Positions 1-12,200 of a DNA stretch of 64,000 bases are shown in pieces. Below the pieces are notes generated by a model. It made no database searches, was not told where the DNA came from, and saw only the letters and a list, made by a program, of their open reading frames with translations. The DNA is from Panicum virgatum (lineage: Eukaryota; Streptophyta; Magnoliopsida; Poales; Poaceae). The DNA is taken from NCBI RefSeq assembly GCF_016808335.1, contig NC_053137.1:47979781-48043780 (forward strand). The letters run 5' to 3'. Within the stretch, counting starts at the first letter, position 1. The number at the start of each line of letters is the position of its first letter. The position numbers were made by a program, and so were the translations under genes.

Positions 1-1200
1 TATGTCATCAAACAACCGCAAGTAAGAATATCATTAGTCTGATTGAAATCGACAAAGACATGGGCAGGAAAATAAATTTCTACTGAATTAACAAAATATG
101 ATCTATGTATAGTCCTATCTTTTCTTTTCAAAACTTATGGAGAACTAACAAAATTTAATTAGGTTGGATTTTGTTTCAAATGATCTCGGAATAGACCTGC
201 ACGTTATAGTTGAATTGAGTGACCTATCTTTATTTTTTTTTATCCTGGCCAGAATGGAGCTAGCATGCTAAAGTCCTAGTACCGCACTACCGCTAGACCT
301 ATTATGCCGCTAAAACAATAGAGTCCGAATCTAATAAGGAATACAAATTTTTAATCCAATGTGGACTTCTATGTTATATGGATCTTTTATATGATATAAA
401 ATCTTTAGAATAATATAGACCGTTAGATCTTCATAAAATCAAACGGTGCAAATTTTCTCTTTTTTAGATTAACGTGAGAATTTCTAAACCCTCTCGGCGA
501 ACGTGGTAGCTTCTTTTAACACTATTGTATTAAGATAATAGATCTAGCAGACCTGCATTATTCACATGCAGATGCACGGTGGCATGCTGGCTGCATTTTG
601 AAACCTGGCATGAAAGGGAGCATGTGGCCTCTCTCTTCCTTTTTTGAGTCCAAGTCCAATATGTCATCAAACAACCGCAAGCAAGAATATCATTAGTCTG
701 ATTGAAATCGACAAAGACATGGGCAGGAAAATAAATTTCTACTGAATTAACAAAATATGATCTATGTATAGTCCTATCTTTCTTTTCAAAACTTATGGAG
801 AACTAACAAAATTTAATTAGGTTGGATTTTGTTTCAAATGATCTCGGAATAGACCTGCACGTTATAGTTGAATTGAGTGACCTATCTTTATTTTCTTTAT
901 CCTGGCCAGAATGGAGCTAGCATGCTAAAGTCCTAGTACCGCACTACCGCTAGACCTATTATGCCGCTAAAACAATAGAGTCCGAATCTAATAAGGAATA
1001 CAAATTTTTAATCCAATGTGGACTTCTATGTTATATGGATCTTTTATATGATATAAAATCTTTAGAATAATATAGACCGTTAGATCTTCAAAAAATTCAA
1101 CGGTGCAATTTTTTTCTTTTTTAAATTAATGTGAGAATTTCTAAACCCTCTTGGCGAACGTGGTGGTTTCTTTTAACACTATTGTATTAAGATAATAGAT
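1..1200. repeat. Direct duplication, period 659 bp
   Basis: Positions 1-543 and 660-1200 are near-identical direct copies. Both open with TATGTCATCAAACAACCGCA and close with TTAAGATAATAGAT. Copy 1 may begin before the window. The copies differ at roughly a dozen bases plus small indels in T runs. The 116-bp spacer 544-659 is present once. No coding capacity, TG...CA ends or inverted ends were recognised, so this looks like a local segmental duplication or part of an unrecognised repeat. Confidence 0.85.
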
Positions 1201-1378
1201 AGGCATAGTGCTTTGTAGTGTCTTGGAATCCCGTGCTTGATAGGAGGAGCTGCCTCGGGCTCGGAGCGAGATCAGCGCGCCGCAGAGCGACCGCCTCTTT
1301 AGTTTGACACTGTTCAGGAATTAAAAAAATTATGAGCTATCATAAGAGTCGCCCGATGAGGATGTCTTAGGCCGGTTT

Positions 1379-1968
1379 TGTTGGAATTGATCTCCAACGG
1401 CCAGATCCAAAGATCTGGCCAATCCCTTGATTTGCGCCCTGATCGGGGGCGTTCAGCCAAACATGGCTGGTGGGCCCCCGTCGCCCGCGCTATAAAGAAT
1501 AGGGAGAGGGCCCGGGACACGGGATCCCAAGTTCACCGCCGCTACAACCCTCTCTCACAGTCCCTACCGATCTAGGGTTAGCGCGAGGCCGACGGGAAGC
1601 TCTGCCACGGCGACCACGACGTCCTCCGCCGCCAAACCCGTCATCGGCCAGTGCCGGTGGAGGCCTGAAGGACGCCGGGACTTGCGCCGTCCACTGCCGC
1701 CGCCGGATCAGCGCCTCGAAGAGCCGGACTTCCTCGCCTCCATCCTCGGCTCCATCGACGCGATGGCGCCCACCGGCAACGGCTCCTCTGTATCCACTCC
1801 CGCGGATGGTCTGAGTCTCTCATCCACCTATCTCTCTTTCTCTGTCTCTCTCTTGTACTAGGTCTAGAATGAATCACTTGATATTATACCTAGAACTTGT
1901 ACCCCAGTACTCGATTCGTACACTAGATGTGATCCTAGTCCAGAAACAGAGAAGATTAGAATCTATCA
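1379..1968 (+). repeat. 5' LTR of copia element
   Basis: 590 bp, TG...CA termini. It carries a TATA-like TATAAAGAAT at 1491-1500, the probable U3 promoter, which recurs at the same place in the 3' LTR (7601-7610). Confidence 0.96.
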
Positions 1969-3171
1969 TTGGTATCATTCGCCGATCTAGTTGTAGATCG
2001 AGGTTTTTGGGTTTCGTTTTACTCAGATCTATGCTCAGAAAGTAGAAGGAGATGAAAGAAATCGAGTTTCGATCTCGAATCGAACAAGAACAGTAGAACC
2101 CTAACCCTAGACCCAAGAAAAACCCACCTTCAGAATCAAGAACCCGACCCGGGGGGGGACTTACCTCCTCGGCCGCCATCGGCTCGCCGGCGTGAGGTGC
2201 AGAACCGGCCGCCGCCGCTCGACGTCGCGCATCCGCGCGCAGGGCCGCGTCCGCCAAGCAGAACCGGCACACGGCCCGTGCACCACCACCAGTCCGCTCG
2301 ACGGCGGCGCGCTTCCACTCGGTTGAGCGCGCGCGCCGGCGAGGGGACCGGCGGGGGCGCCGCCGTGCTGCCGTCTTCCCCGGGCCGCCATGGCCGCCGC
2401 TCGCTCGCTCGGGCGTGAGAAACGGGAAGGAAGGAATAGAATGGCGCTAGGGTTTCCGGGAGATCCGGCCGGCCGCGACCTTTTTGTTCCGCTGAGGGTG
2501 TTTCCCAGCCGTCAGATTTGATCCGACGGTCTGGGGGCGGTCGCCGGCCAAGCAGGCCAGAAGTAGCCCAAGAGGGCGCACCGCGCGGGCCGTTTCGGCG
2601 GCCCGGCCGTCGGCTGCTGGGCCGCGGGCCCAGGCGCGGGGTAGCGGCTCTGCGGAAACGGGCCGTGGGCCATTTTCCGTCTCGGGCCGCATGAACAGTG
2701 AAGAATTGAGTTTTTTTTCCTTTTATTTTCAAAAGCTTTTGAATATGAATAATTGATGATTTTGTTTAGAATTGTTTTCTGCAAATAAATGCACCAACGT
2801 GTATTATTTTCAGAGCAGAAAATTACAGAATTGTGCTTCTGAATATTTAGAATTTTACATGTTTCCGCTGCATAGAATTAATTTTGTCTCTATGTTAATT
2901 TGAACCAACGAGATAATTAAAATAGAGGCTTATAGAATTTTGTTTCTCAAAACTTTTATACATTATGATATTGTAATTTCTGACCAAAGTTGTTATTGTA
3001 ATATTATAATTTTGTCCAGAATTATTTATGCATTATTTCTTTTCTGCCCAACGGTGATTAGGAATTAATGCACAGAATATCACATGTTTTAATTTTGGCC
3101 AACGTTAAATTGATACATGCATTTATTATTGTCCTAACAAATTTTGAATTCAAATTTCAGGCTCTAATGCT
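1969..3171 (+). other. Long untranslated leader of copia element
   Basis: A 1.2-kb stretch between the primer site and gag, with a GC-rich half (about 2130-2700) followed by an AT- and T-rich half. The latter ends TTTCAGGCTCTAATGCT just before the gag ATG, which looks like a 3' splice site, so the leader may contain an intron. Open frames here are low-complexity Arg/Pro/Gly strings and are not believed. Confidence 0.6.
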
Positions 3172-3945
3172 ATGACTTATGTGAATGCCATTCCTGAACT
3201 GGATGGCAACAACTATGGGAAATGGTACCAGAAATTGGAGATAGCTCTGGAGATGGCCAATATAGATTTGGCCATCACAACGCCAGCTCCACAAGAACCA
3301 GAAAAGCCCGTAAGGGCACAGAATGAAGAAGCTGCTGCTTGGGCTATCCGAGAGAAGAATTATGACTCTGCTATGACCAGATATGATGCTGACAAGACAC
3401 GTTGGAATGATTCCAACCGCAAGTGTCTTATGGTCATGAAGGGTTCCACTTCAGATGCCATCAAGATGGCGATCCCAGATTGTGACACCGCTTTAGAATA
3501 TTTAGCAAAGGTGAAGAGTCAGTTTACTGGTTCTTCCAAGACTTATGCTGCCATTCTTGCTGAGCAGCTTATCACCAAGAAAGTCCCTACCAAAGGCGTT
3601 TGAGGCATTTCATGTCAACTATAACGCTTTTCCAGAAGATTGGGGAATTGACAAGCTGATTGGCATGTGTGTTCAAGAAGAAGATCGCCTTAAGAACTCC
3701 AATGGTGGTGAACTTGCTTTTCAAGTTCAGCACAAGAAAAAGAACTTTCAGAATAAGAACTTCCAGCATAACAAGAGACCTTTCCCACCAGCCAAGAATC
3801 AACATGAGAGTGGCCCTTCCAGACCACCTCCACAGAAAGACTGGGAAAATTTTCCAGTTGAACAAGACCAGTGCCTGAAGTGCAAAAAGAGAGGGCACTA
3901 CAAAAGGGACTGCCCAGAATTTCTGAAAGAGTTGTTAAGAAAGGG
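3172..3945 (+). pseudogene. copia gag, broken
   Basis: The frame opening at 3172 matches plant copia Gag (N-terminal DGNNYGKWYQKLE block). It stops at 3603. The conserved C-terminal half resumes in another frame (FHVNYN and MCVQEED blocks, about 3600-3700). The central segment normally found between these blocks is missing, so an internal deletion near 3583-3592 explains both the loss and the frame change. The nucleocapsid zinc knuckle follows (3873-3914, CLKCKKRGHYKRDC, CX2CX4HX4C). The product would package element RNA in virus-like particles but is defective here. Confidence 0.9.
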
Positions 3946-6900
3946 TGAGGACACCATTACTTTTGTAGATGAATCTCTGTATTTAAGTTATGACAAATCC
4001 ACTTGGTGGATTGATTCTGGTGCAACTAATCATGTTGCTAATTCTTTATAGGGATCAAGTATGAGGAGGACCCTGCCAAGAGGCGCAAGAAGAATTAAAG
4101 TTGCAAACGGTGTAGAAGCTGAAGTCGAAGCCATTGCAGAATTTCATTTAGAATTACATAGTGGCTTTGTACTTTGTTTGAGAGATGTTCTTTATGTACC
4201 GTCTTTGCAACGAAACTTAATAAGTGTGTCTAAATTAGATGATGACGCTATTGTTTGTCATTTTGGTGATGGCAAGTGTAAGATACAAGTTAATTCAGAA
4301 TGTGTTGGTCTTGCCTTCCGACAAGACAAATTATATTTGCTTTCATTATCTGAGAATGTGAATGTAGTATGTTCTGAGAATAAAAATGCCTCCTCATATG
4401 AGAATGTTACTAAGAAACGCAAACGAATTGATGCAATTTCGTTGAAATTATGGCACTGTCGTTTAGGCCATATTTCGAGGGGGAGAATAGAGCGCTTAGT
4501 GACAGCATCAATTCTTCCACCGTTAGAATTTTCAGATTTAGAACAATGTATTGATTGCATTAAAGGAAAATTCGTTAAGAACATAAAGAAAGGTGCCAAA
4601 CGAAGTGCGGGAATTCTAGAAATAATTCACACAGATATATGTGGACCATTCCCTGTCACTACTGTAGATGGTTATGTTTCTTTCATAACATTTACAGACG
4701 ATTACTCGCGTTATGGCTACATTTATCCAATTAAAGAACGATCAGAAGCATTGGATAAATTCAAGATATTTAAAGCAGAAGTAGAAAACCAACATGATTT
4801 AAAGATTAAGATAGTCAGATCCGACCGTGGGGGAGAGTACTACGGTCGACACACCCCCTATGGCCAAGTTCCAGGACCTTTTGCAAGGTTCCTTATGGAA
4901 AATGGCATAGTTGCCCAGTATTCTACACCGGGCGAGCCTTAGCAGAACGGAGTAGCAGAAAGAAGAAACCGTATCTTGATGGATATGGTCAGAAGTATGA
5001 TGAGCTCCTCCACGTTACCGATTAATTTGTGGATGGAGGCGTTAAAAACCGCCATTTACATTCTTAATCGGGTGCCAAGTAAATCGGTGCCGAAAACACC
5101 GTACGAACTATGGACAGGAAGAGAACACTCGCTTAATCATTTTCGTGTATGGGGCTGTCCAGCTGAGGCCAAAGTGTTTAATCCGAACATTGGGAAGCTA
5201 GATCCCAAGACAGTCAGTTGCCATTTTATTGGCTATCTAGAAAAGTCTAAGGGATATCGCTTTTATTGTCCCGACAGACACACAAAGTTTGTAGAAACAA
5301 GACACGCTGCCTTCTTAGAAGATCAGATGATCAGGGGGAGCATAGTAGCCAGAAAAATCGACCTTGAGGAGAAGCGGGTATACGTTCCCACTCCGATGAT
5401 TCAAGAGCCTTATTTCTCGTTACCTGTGGTTGTGGCACCGATAGAGCAGGAAACTGCAGTGCCAACACCTGCTGTCAGTCTACTTGACGTTGCAGTGCAA
5501 GAAACTGCGGTGCCACCACCTATTGTTGGTTCTCCTAGCTTGGCATTAAATGGAAATGAGGACCCTGTTCCTCAGGACCAAATAGAACCCGTTGCCATGG
5601 ATGAGGGGGAGCAACAACAGCCTCCTGTGCAAGAAATACCAGTCGTAGTGGCCCCGAGAAGGTCACAAAGAACTAGGAAACCAGCTATTTTTAAAGACTA
5701 TGAAGCCTATCATAGTGAAGAAATACAGAATGAGGGTGATCCCACCTCTTTTGAAGAAGCCATGAAAAGCACCAATTCATCCAAATGGTTTGCAGCCATG
5801 GAAGATGAAATGAGATCCATGAACACCAATAAAGTTTGGGACTTAGAAGAAATTCCCAAAGGAGCCAAAACAGTAGGCTGCAAGTGGGTCTACAAAACGA
5901 AATGTGACTCCAAAGGGAACATAGAAAGATATAAAGCGCGGCTCGTGGCAAAAGGCTTCACGCAAAGAGAAGGAATAGATTACAATGAGACATTCTCTCC
6001 GGTCTCATGTAAAGACTCTTTCAGAATAATAATGGCCTTAGTGGCACATTATGATTTAGAATTGCATCAGATGAATGTGAAGACGGCATTTCTAAATGGG
6101 GATTTGTATGAAGATGTCTACATGGCACAGCCCAAATGTTTTGTCATGGAAGGCAAAGAAAATTTAGGATGCCGCTTGAGAAAATCGATTTATGGCTTGA
6201 AGCAAGCCTCGAGGCAGTGGTACTTGAAATTTGATGAAACAATTAGAAAGTTTGGATTTAAAGAAAATGAAGAGGACAATTGTATTTATGCGAAGTTCAA
6301 GAATGGAAAATTTATTTTCCTCATCTTGTATGTGGATGACATTCTGCTAGCTAGCAGTAATGTTAATCTACTACTGGAGACAAAGAAATTCTTGTCCTCG
6401 AAATTTGATATGAAAGATCTTGGTGAAGCTTTGTTCGTCTTAGGAATTGAGATTCACCGAGATAGAAGAAGAGGGGTTTAGGATTATCACAGAAAGCATA
6501 CTTAGAAAAGATATTAAAGAAATATGGTATGCATGCGAGCAAGCCCACACCTGCTCCAATAGTCAAGGGCGACAGTTTCGGGAAACATCAGTGTCCCAAG
6601 AACCAGTATGAGCTCAAACAAATGAAGGCAGTGCCTTATGCTTCAGCTGTCGGAAGCTTACAGTATGCACAAGTGTGCACACGCCCTGACTTAAGTTTCG
6701 TTACCGGGGTACTTGGCAGATACCAGAGCAATCCAGGCATAGAGCACTGGAAAATGGTAAAGAAAGCTTTACGCTATGTGAGGGGCACAACTGGCCTCAT
6801 GCTAACATATAGAAAATCAGAAACTTTAGAAATAGAAGGGTATTCAGATTCAGATTTTGCAGGAGATGCAGATGATAGAAAGTCCACATCTGGATACATC

Positions 6901-7308
6901 TTCACTCTTACAAAAGGAGCAATATCGCGGAAAAGCTCTAAACAGATAGTTACAGCATCCTCCACGATGTATGCTGAATTTGTGGCATGTTATGAGGCCT
7001 CGGGGCAGGTCACATGGCTAAAGAAATTCGTACCCGGATTGAAAGTGGTCGACAGCATAGAAAAACCACTGAAATTATACAGCGACAACGAGCCAGCAGT
7101 ATTCTATGCTCATAACAACAAGTCGAGTGGTGCTGCCAAACATATCGACATCAAGTTTTATGTTCTTAAGGAGCAAGTCCAGGATCAAACTATTTGTCTA
7201 GAACATATCAGAACGAACAAGATGTTAGCGGATCCGCTCACAAAAGGCCTACCACCCAATGTGTTCAGAGAACACTTAGCCGGCATGGGTTTAAGGGAAA
7301 GCCTATGA
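3946..7308 (+). pseudogene. copia pol (protease, integrase, RT, RNase H), broken
   Basis: Domains in order: aspartic protease (DSGAT, about 4013-4027); integrase zinc finger and catalytic core (HCRLGH near 4453; TDICGP, DDYSR); RT (YVDD near 6330); RNase H to the stop at 7306-7308. Breaks seen: in-frame TAG at 4049-4051 in the protease; in-frame TAG at 4940-4942 where a Gln of the conserved integrase block is expected; and a one-base frameshift at about 6471-6479 between RT and RNase H. Both stops look like CAG to TAG. The element cannot encode an intact polyprotein. Confidence 0.93.
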
Positions 7309-7477
7309 TTCTTGGACAAAGAGGGCCCTAGAATAAGAATCTGTTTCAGACCGGAAAGGTGATTGTGGTTGTTAATCTGACAGTAATAATTGTCATGACG
7401 AGGCACGCCCTATACACTGATCTGCGATGGGATGAATAAACTCAGATACAGAACAAGAATAAGAACAATGAGAGATC

Positions 7478-7488
7478 AAGGGGGAGAA
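7478..7488 (+). other. Polypurine tract of copia element
   Basis: AAGGGGGAGAA lies directly against the TG of the 3' LTR, the expected plus-strand primer for reverse transcription. Confidence 0.9.
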
Positions 7489-8078
7489 TGTTGGAATTGA
7501 TCTCCAACGGCCAGATCCAAAGATCTGGCCAATCCCTTGATTTGCGCCCTGATCGGGGGCGTTCAGCCAAACATGGCTGGTGGGCCCCCGTCGCCCGCGC
7601 TATAAAGAATAGGGAGAGGGCCCGGGGCACGGGATCCCAAGTTCACCGTCGCTACAACCCTCTCTCACAGTCCCTACCGATCTAGGGTTAGCGCGAGGCC
7701 GACGGGAAGCTCCGCCACCGCGACCACGACGTCCTCCGCCGCCAAACCCGTCATCGGCCAGTGCCGGTGGAGGCCTGAAGGACGCCGGGACTTGCGCCGT
7801 CCACTGCCGCCGCCGGATCAGCGCCTCGAAGAGTCGGACTTCCTCGCCTCCATCCTCGGCTCCATCGACGCGATGGCGCCCACCGGCAACGGCTCCTCTG
7901 CATCCACTCCCGCGGATGGTCTGAGTCTCTCATCCACCTATCTCTCTTTCTCTGTCTCTCTCTTGTACTAGGTCTAGAATGAATCACTTGATATTATACC
8001 TAGAACTTGTACCCCAGTACTCGATTCGTACACTAGATGTGATCCTAGTCCAGAAACAGAGAAGATTAGAATCTATCA
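7489..8078 (+). repeat. 3' LTR of copia element
   Basis: 590 bp, same ends as the 5' LTR. Six differences counted by eye (five transitions, one transversion). Confidence 0.96.
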
Positions 8079-8083
8079 GGTTT

Positions 8084-8270
8084 CAGTGAAAATTTCATGA
8101 ACACAGATACCTAGACCGAGAACTAGATAACCGTACCAGATAAGTTTCATGGTGATGAAACTCTCCTCACATCTTATGAAACTCCATTCTTCTCTCTTCT
8201 TGCCACGTCAGCAAAATTTATGATATTTAATGTCATAAAATTCTCCATAAAACCTCCATTGAAACTGACC
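8084..8270. mobile_element. Tourist-like MITE, split by the copia element
   Basis: The left 9 bp of this MITE are at 1370-1378 (GGCCGGTTT) and the remainder lies here. Taking out the copia element and one GGTTT gives a 196-bp element. Its ends GGCCGGTTTCAGTG... and ...CATTGAAACTGACC are imperfect inverted repeats. A 3-bp TTA lies on both sides (1367-1369, 8271-8273), the target duplication of PIF/Harbinger-Tourist elements. A relative lies at 17548-17721. Confidence 0.82.
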
Positions 8271-8470
8271 TTATCAGCCATACACTGCACAACTGCCTTC
8301 TGGATGACCAACCTCTACGCTCCAGCTCCAATGCTCTAGTAGCACGCTTCCCAGCACCACTGCGCCTAGCACTTTTATGAGTTTATCCACTCAAATAGTG
8401 AAGCGATTGGCCCGTAGTTTTTTTTTTCTTTTGGCAGAACGAGAGCATCTATTCATTCAACAATAGCAGG

Positions 8471-9050
8471 TTACAATCTTGAGTTGCTGCCTCCAACTAC
8501 GGAGGGAAACAACCCCACCACACATGTGATGGCGACTCTAGTGAATGGAACTTTAAATAAAAAATCAGTTAAAGAGTTTGCCTCCCGCCTAACCCAACAC
8601 ACTCCAAAAAAGATAAAAGACCTGCTATGCTCTTTAACCTCATGCAAAAGACTAGCAATCCTCGACCTGTCAGCATCCGTCGCCTTTAAAGAAGACACTA
8701 GGCCTGAGTTGTCCAACTCCAGGATGACATGCCAGTAGTCCATCTCTGGAGCTATCACTAACTCACCTCGAGCCGTCTTCTTCCACCAAAGCATCCTTCA
8801 CCTCCCCAACCAACGAGTTTGCGCCGCTAGCAAATGTGCTCGATGATCTTACAGATTTGTTGCGCCCGAGCTGTACCCAGTCCGCGCCACAAAGGCACCA
8901 TCCGAGTTGATTTCACCTGGCGCCTCGCTAGGAGGACGCCACTTGTCTTTCGATCGTGAGGTGCAGCTCTCCACCTTGACGGCCAAGCACTTCAACTCTT
9001 CCACCATCTTTGCCACATGTTTTGCTAAAGCCAGTAGTTCCGCCTATGGT
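8471..9050 (-). pseudogene. RNase H-like (RVT_3-type) domain fragment
   Basis: Read on the minus strand, about 9030-8880 gives KHVAKMVEELKCL and EINSDGAF, resembling the first Asp strand of the RNase H-like domain attached to plant LINE or RT-derived ORFs. A stop/frameshift interrupts it near 8855. About 8794-8471 continues in another frame with HVILELDNS and WVRREANSLTDFL, the later catalytic and helix blocks. A T-rich run (8418-8436) lies downstream on the minus strand and may be a relic poly(A). This is a dead retroposon fragment, not a working gene. Confidence 0.72.
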
Positions 9051-9237
9051 GCACGGTTGTTTCGACTAGTCCACAATGACTAGCCACCACAAACAAAAAC
9101 CGCCACCACCTCCACGGTACACAGTGAGCCAACAATCATGTCCCTTGCCCAAAATACCGGACGCATATGTTGGGACGAGCCTCCCGTGCACACTAACATG
9201 TGGGTTTCTGTACAGTATGTCGAAGAGGAAATTTCCT

Positions 9238-12200
9238 ATTTGACACTCATATAATGAGTGGTTTCTTCTTTGGCCCTCAATTTTGTTTTTATTCTATTTG
9301 ACACTGAGTTAAGTTTTCGTTCCTTTTCCGACACGTCGTTTGTTCCATCCGTTAAGTGACACTGAGTTAAGTTTTCATTCATTTTTCGACTCGTGGATGC
9401 TTCTAATAGTTTTTTTTAACCAAAACAACATACAAATCACTTCAAAAAATTACGACACTTTTTGCAGCTATACAAGAGATGGAAATGAACATAAAAACAG
9501 ATACTGAGCATTTTAAATACTTAATTTAAAAGTCATCAAATTAGGCTACTTTTTAAAATTATCTAATTTTTATGACACAATCATACTTCTAAAAAATGTG
9601 TAAAAATACATGATATTCCTATTGCATAATTAAGTAATTTATAAAATTATTATCCTTTAGAATCCGCAAAAGATAATTTTTACTAGAAATGGAGTTTTAT
9701 TATATAACTAAAAACATTCTCTTTGAACTTTATGATGGATAATAATTTTATAAATTACTCCATCATGCAATAAGAATAGAAACTAATTTTACACATTTTT
9801 TGGAAGTGTGATGGTGCCACAAAAATTCAGATAATCTTCAACAATAGTCTAATTTAGTGAATTTTAGTTTGAAAATTCAAAAATGCTCAATATCTATTTT
9901 TATGCAAAATAGATTCATTTCCATATATTATGTGGCAGAACCACCTGAATTATCCCGGCTCAAGTGCGCAGGGCGTCACCATAAAGGCAACACTAGCTCA
10001 AACGCACTTCAAACGAAACAATTCTTGGTCTGTCGGGTAACGTCCCGATACAACCACCGGTTCTCGGATCGAACAAGCATACCCCGCACGAAGGCGAGTC
10101 CAGAGATATTACAACCACAAGTTTACAACACAGGCATAAAATGATTACAAACCAGTTCTAAAATATTATTACAAGTACAAACTTTAAAAAGCAGTTATAC
10201 AAACCATAACTTTAACTTCAGAGTTTGAAAGCAGCGGAAAGAGACAACGACGGCTACAACACGTCGCAAAAGTATACCAAGCTAGCCCAAGCAGGGTATC
10301 ACTCGTCATGGTCATTGCCGGCCGAAGACGAATCCCACTCTACAGACCAGCCAGGAGGCAAAGAGCAGGGATAGGTCAAACTAGCGACCTGGTCCTCAAG
10401 ACTCAAACCTGAAAAAGGGTTTCAACAGCAAGGCTGAGTATTCTAATACTCAGCAAGACTTAACCGTCAGCGGGTATAAGTAGCCCACTATAGCTAGACT
10501 ATGCAAGGTTTGTGAGGCTCTGGTTTTTCTTTTGCTGAAAAGCAATAAAGAGTAGATCCTTACTTTCAAGTTTTAGCTTTCAAGATTCTAGTAGATTAAC
10601 CATTCTATGTAAGCAACTACTATCCAATCATGGTAGAAAACTAAGCAAACAGCAAGATTAATAAATAATATTGTTGCTCTTATTACTCTGTGTGGCAAAG
10701 AAATCAAGCAGTCTCATTTCATCGTGAGAGGCGGACGATTCTGAATCGAAATTCAACCTTGCAAGGATAAACCTAGCACACACGTCTGGAACACCGTCGG
10801 GTCATTCCCAAACAACCGTTGACCTTTCTTTCCGGCTTGTGGATAGGAACACTCTCCCCGACTACAGGGCTCCAAGGTCCACCCGTGCCCGGTCCACCCT
10901 TGTCCCTCGAAGTCGTAGTGTTGCGCAACATAAAAATAAAACCTATCCCTACGAGAGAGTGTCAGGTATATCCACTCCCCGGTCCAATCGGCTACTAGGC
11001 TTGCCGCGTACCATATTTACGGCATGTGGCTAGTACTTTCAAAAACTTAACCACCGCTACCACACACCGCGACCTTAGCAAGTTCATTAACACAGACGGG
11101 GTCTCACAAAAGGTCATGATATCGAACACAACCCCGTCTGTCATCCTTATATTGATAACAGAAAGTAAACAAGCAATTCCTATAAAGCTCGCGAGTGACA
11201 GGCAATCACTCGACTTTTACCGGTCCTATAAGCTTAGCAAGTAGTCGAACTCAAGTCTAGTGTTCAGTACATAGGTTCCTAAGATCATGCATCTAGGGTT
11301 TCAATTCAATTCCTAAGAACTATAAATGCACAAGTAAATAATACAGTAAATGATATTGATTTGAAGTATAGGTTATGTCCGGGGCTTGCCTTCTCGGTAG
11401 TTACTAACTGTTTCAGCTCTAGGCTCTTCCGAACTTTGGTTCGGGGCTTCAGTTAGTTCAGCGGCGTTCCCCTGGACTTCTGGATCACCTCTGTCAGACT
11501 CCGGGATCAACTCGTACGTCTCGTCCGTCAAAGTAGTCGTATCTATATGAAATGGAAGATGTGACATTATAAATACACTCAGATCATGGTAAAGTTGTAG
11601 GCTAACAACTGGCAAACAAACATAACACATGGGCAATCGTTTATAGAGTAGTTAACTAACAAATCTAACTACACAAGGCATCATGTCAACAGCACAACTG
11701 AAGTGAACTACTCCATAAACAAGTGGGGGTGGTTTTCTATAACAAACAAAACATAGTTTGCTAATAAATCAACTACTCAGAGTACAATCAGTAATAAATT
11801 CTGCAAAAATTACACGAAACAGAAAATGAACAAAGTAATCTACCCTGTAAAAATCATGCCAATACATGTAGCCATTTAATCACAATAATTCATTCATTCA
11901 GACAACACTAGAACAAGCATGAATTACACAGGTCAAACTAAAGCAGAGAAGAAGCTCAAAATTTAACAGGAGGTTTAAACAGAGACGAGGTAGATCTGTG
12001 AATTGTTCATGATTTTATCTACATAGAATTAATTCTGATAAAATAAACAAAATAGACATCAGATTAGCAAGATTCATTTTTAGCTCCTGTTCTACTCATG
12101 AACTGAGGTTCAAACTTCATGTACAAGCTAAGATACTCAAGGAGAACATGCATAAATATTTTCATGGTTTATAATGAAGAGAAACTATTTACCATAATTA

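Larger units (their letters stand above)
1379..8078 (+). mobile_element. Ty1/copia LTR retrotransposon, full length but decayed
   Basis: Two 590-bp LTRs (1379-1968, 7489-8078) start TGTTGGAATTG and end ATCTATCA. They are flanked by an exact 5-bp target duplication GGTTT (1374-1378, 8079-8083). A partial tRNA-iMet-type primer site (TTGGTATCA, 1969-1977) follows the left LTR. A polypurine tract AAGGGGGAGAA (7478-7488) abuts the right LTR. The internal order gag, protease, integrase, RT, RNase H is the copia order. By eye the LTRs differ at 6 of 590 sites (about 1%), so insertion was recent: about 0.4 My if 1.3e-8 substitutions per site per year applies. It landed inside a Tourist-like MITE. Confidence 0.97.

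Noticed and set aside
2136..2732. Minus-strand 198-codon frame in the copia leader
   Set aside because: Low-complexity Arg/Pro/Gly composition from a GC-rich leader. Opposite to the element and overlapping several other equally open frames.
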